A DNA stretch of 64,000 nucleotides from Siphonodentalium dalli. Lineage: Eukaryota > Mollusca > Scaphopoda > Gadilida > Siphonodentaliidae. Position 1 is the first letter of the stretch, and each line of letters starts with the position of its first letter. A model generated the notes under the pieces. That model did no database searches and was not told where the DNA came from. It was given only the letters and a program-made list of their open reading frames with translations. This document shows positions 63,999-64,000 of the stretch, one piece after another. The position numbers and the translations under genes were made by a program. The DNA lies in assembly GCA_032622095.1 (NCBI GenBank), contig CP136069.1, forward strand, positions 202,724,690 to 202,788,689. The letters run 5' to 3'.

Positions 63999-64000
63999 CA

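Larger units (their letters stand above)
61589..64000 (-). mobile_element. Polinton/Maverick (adintovirus-like) fragment, continues past the right edge
   Basis: Four closely packed minus-strand genes: small basic protein, major capsid protein, a hypothetical protein and an adenain-like protease. Compact virus-like spacing, overlapping ends and absence of introns contrast with the rest of the window. The order basic protein - capsid - hypothetical - protease fits the morphogenesis block of Polintons. Polymerase, integrase, packaging ATPase and terminal repeats are not in view. The left boundary is not resolved; 61260-61588 is non-coding. Confidence 0.85.

Noticed and set aside
1-64000. tRNA, rRNA or snRNA genes
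   Set aside because: I looked for cloverleaf box A/B patterns and conserved rRNA or snRNA strings by eye and saw none. A covariance-model scan would be decisive and was not possible.

Overview
The window reads as nuclear DNA of an invertebrate animal, most likely a mollusc and perhaps a bivalve (inference). It is AT-rich and gene-poor. It has spliced genes with GT-AG introns of 1 to 14 kb, an EGF/F5-8C receptor-type gene, and a dense load of MITEs, foldback elements, minisatellites, and Penelope, LINE and Polinton remnants. No rRNA, tRNA or prokaryotic operon structure was recognised.

Two host genes can be built from the sequence. Gene 1 (minus strand, 28518 to 3638) has seven exons: a hydrophobic N-terminal segment; an F5/8C (fucolectin-like) domain split over two exons; two large cysteine-rich EGF-like exons; a transmembrane exon; and a basic-then-acidic cytoplasmic tail. 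The exon lengths add up to 2484 nt in one frame (827 codons plus stop), which strongly supports the model. One in-frame TAG (codon 690) lies nine codons before the transmembrane exon. Gene 2 (plus strand) is the 5' part of a membrane-anchored short-chain dehydrogenase of the RDH/HSD17B6/BDH1 type. Its exon 1 is at 42466-42673 and exon 2 at 56932-57138; the rest lies beyond the right edge. Its promoter and exon 1 have been tandemly duplicated (offset about 3365 bp), and the second copy is frameshifted.

Layout: 1-3.6 kb, hairpin repeats. 3.6-28.5 kb, gene 1 with introns full of MITEs, minisatellites and a LINE 3' remnant. 28.9-36.85 kb, a composite element with 0.8 kb inverted ends around LINE-like ORF1 and endonuclease sequence, split by a 4.37 kb foldback element; a paralogue of its empty target lies at 37.57-37.74 kb. 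38.3-45.35 kb, a huge 63-68 bp minisatellite with the duplicated gene 2 first exon. 46.1-50.1 kb, a second element built of inverted tandem GC-rich units. 50.9-54.3 kb, a dead Penelope-like element broken by a hAT-type MITE and a small retro-insertion. 54.6-59.1 kb, four minisatellites around gene 2 exon 2. 59.1-61.2 kb, a MITE, ATC microsatellite and palindromic repeats. 61.6-64.0 kb, a Polinton/Maverick (adintovirus-like) fragment with protease, a hypothetical gene, an interrupted major capsid gene and a small basic protein gene.

The most interesting points are: a minisatellite that has amplified the gene 1 exon 1 splice donor about 36 times; the in-frame TAG that would turn a membrane receptor into a secreted protein; the nested composite element whose boundaries, target duplications and empty-site paralogue can all be read here; the promoter-plus-first-exon duplication; and one palindromic core shared by two MITE families with unrelated ends.
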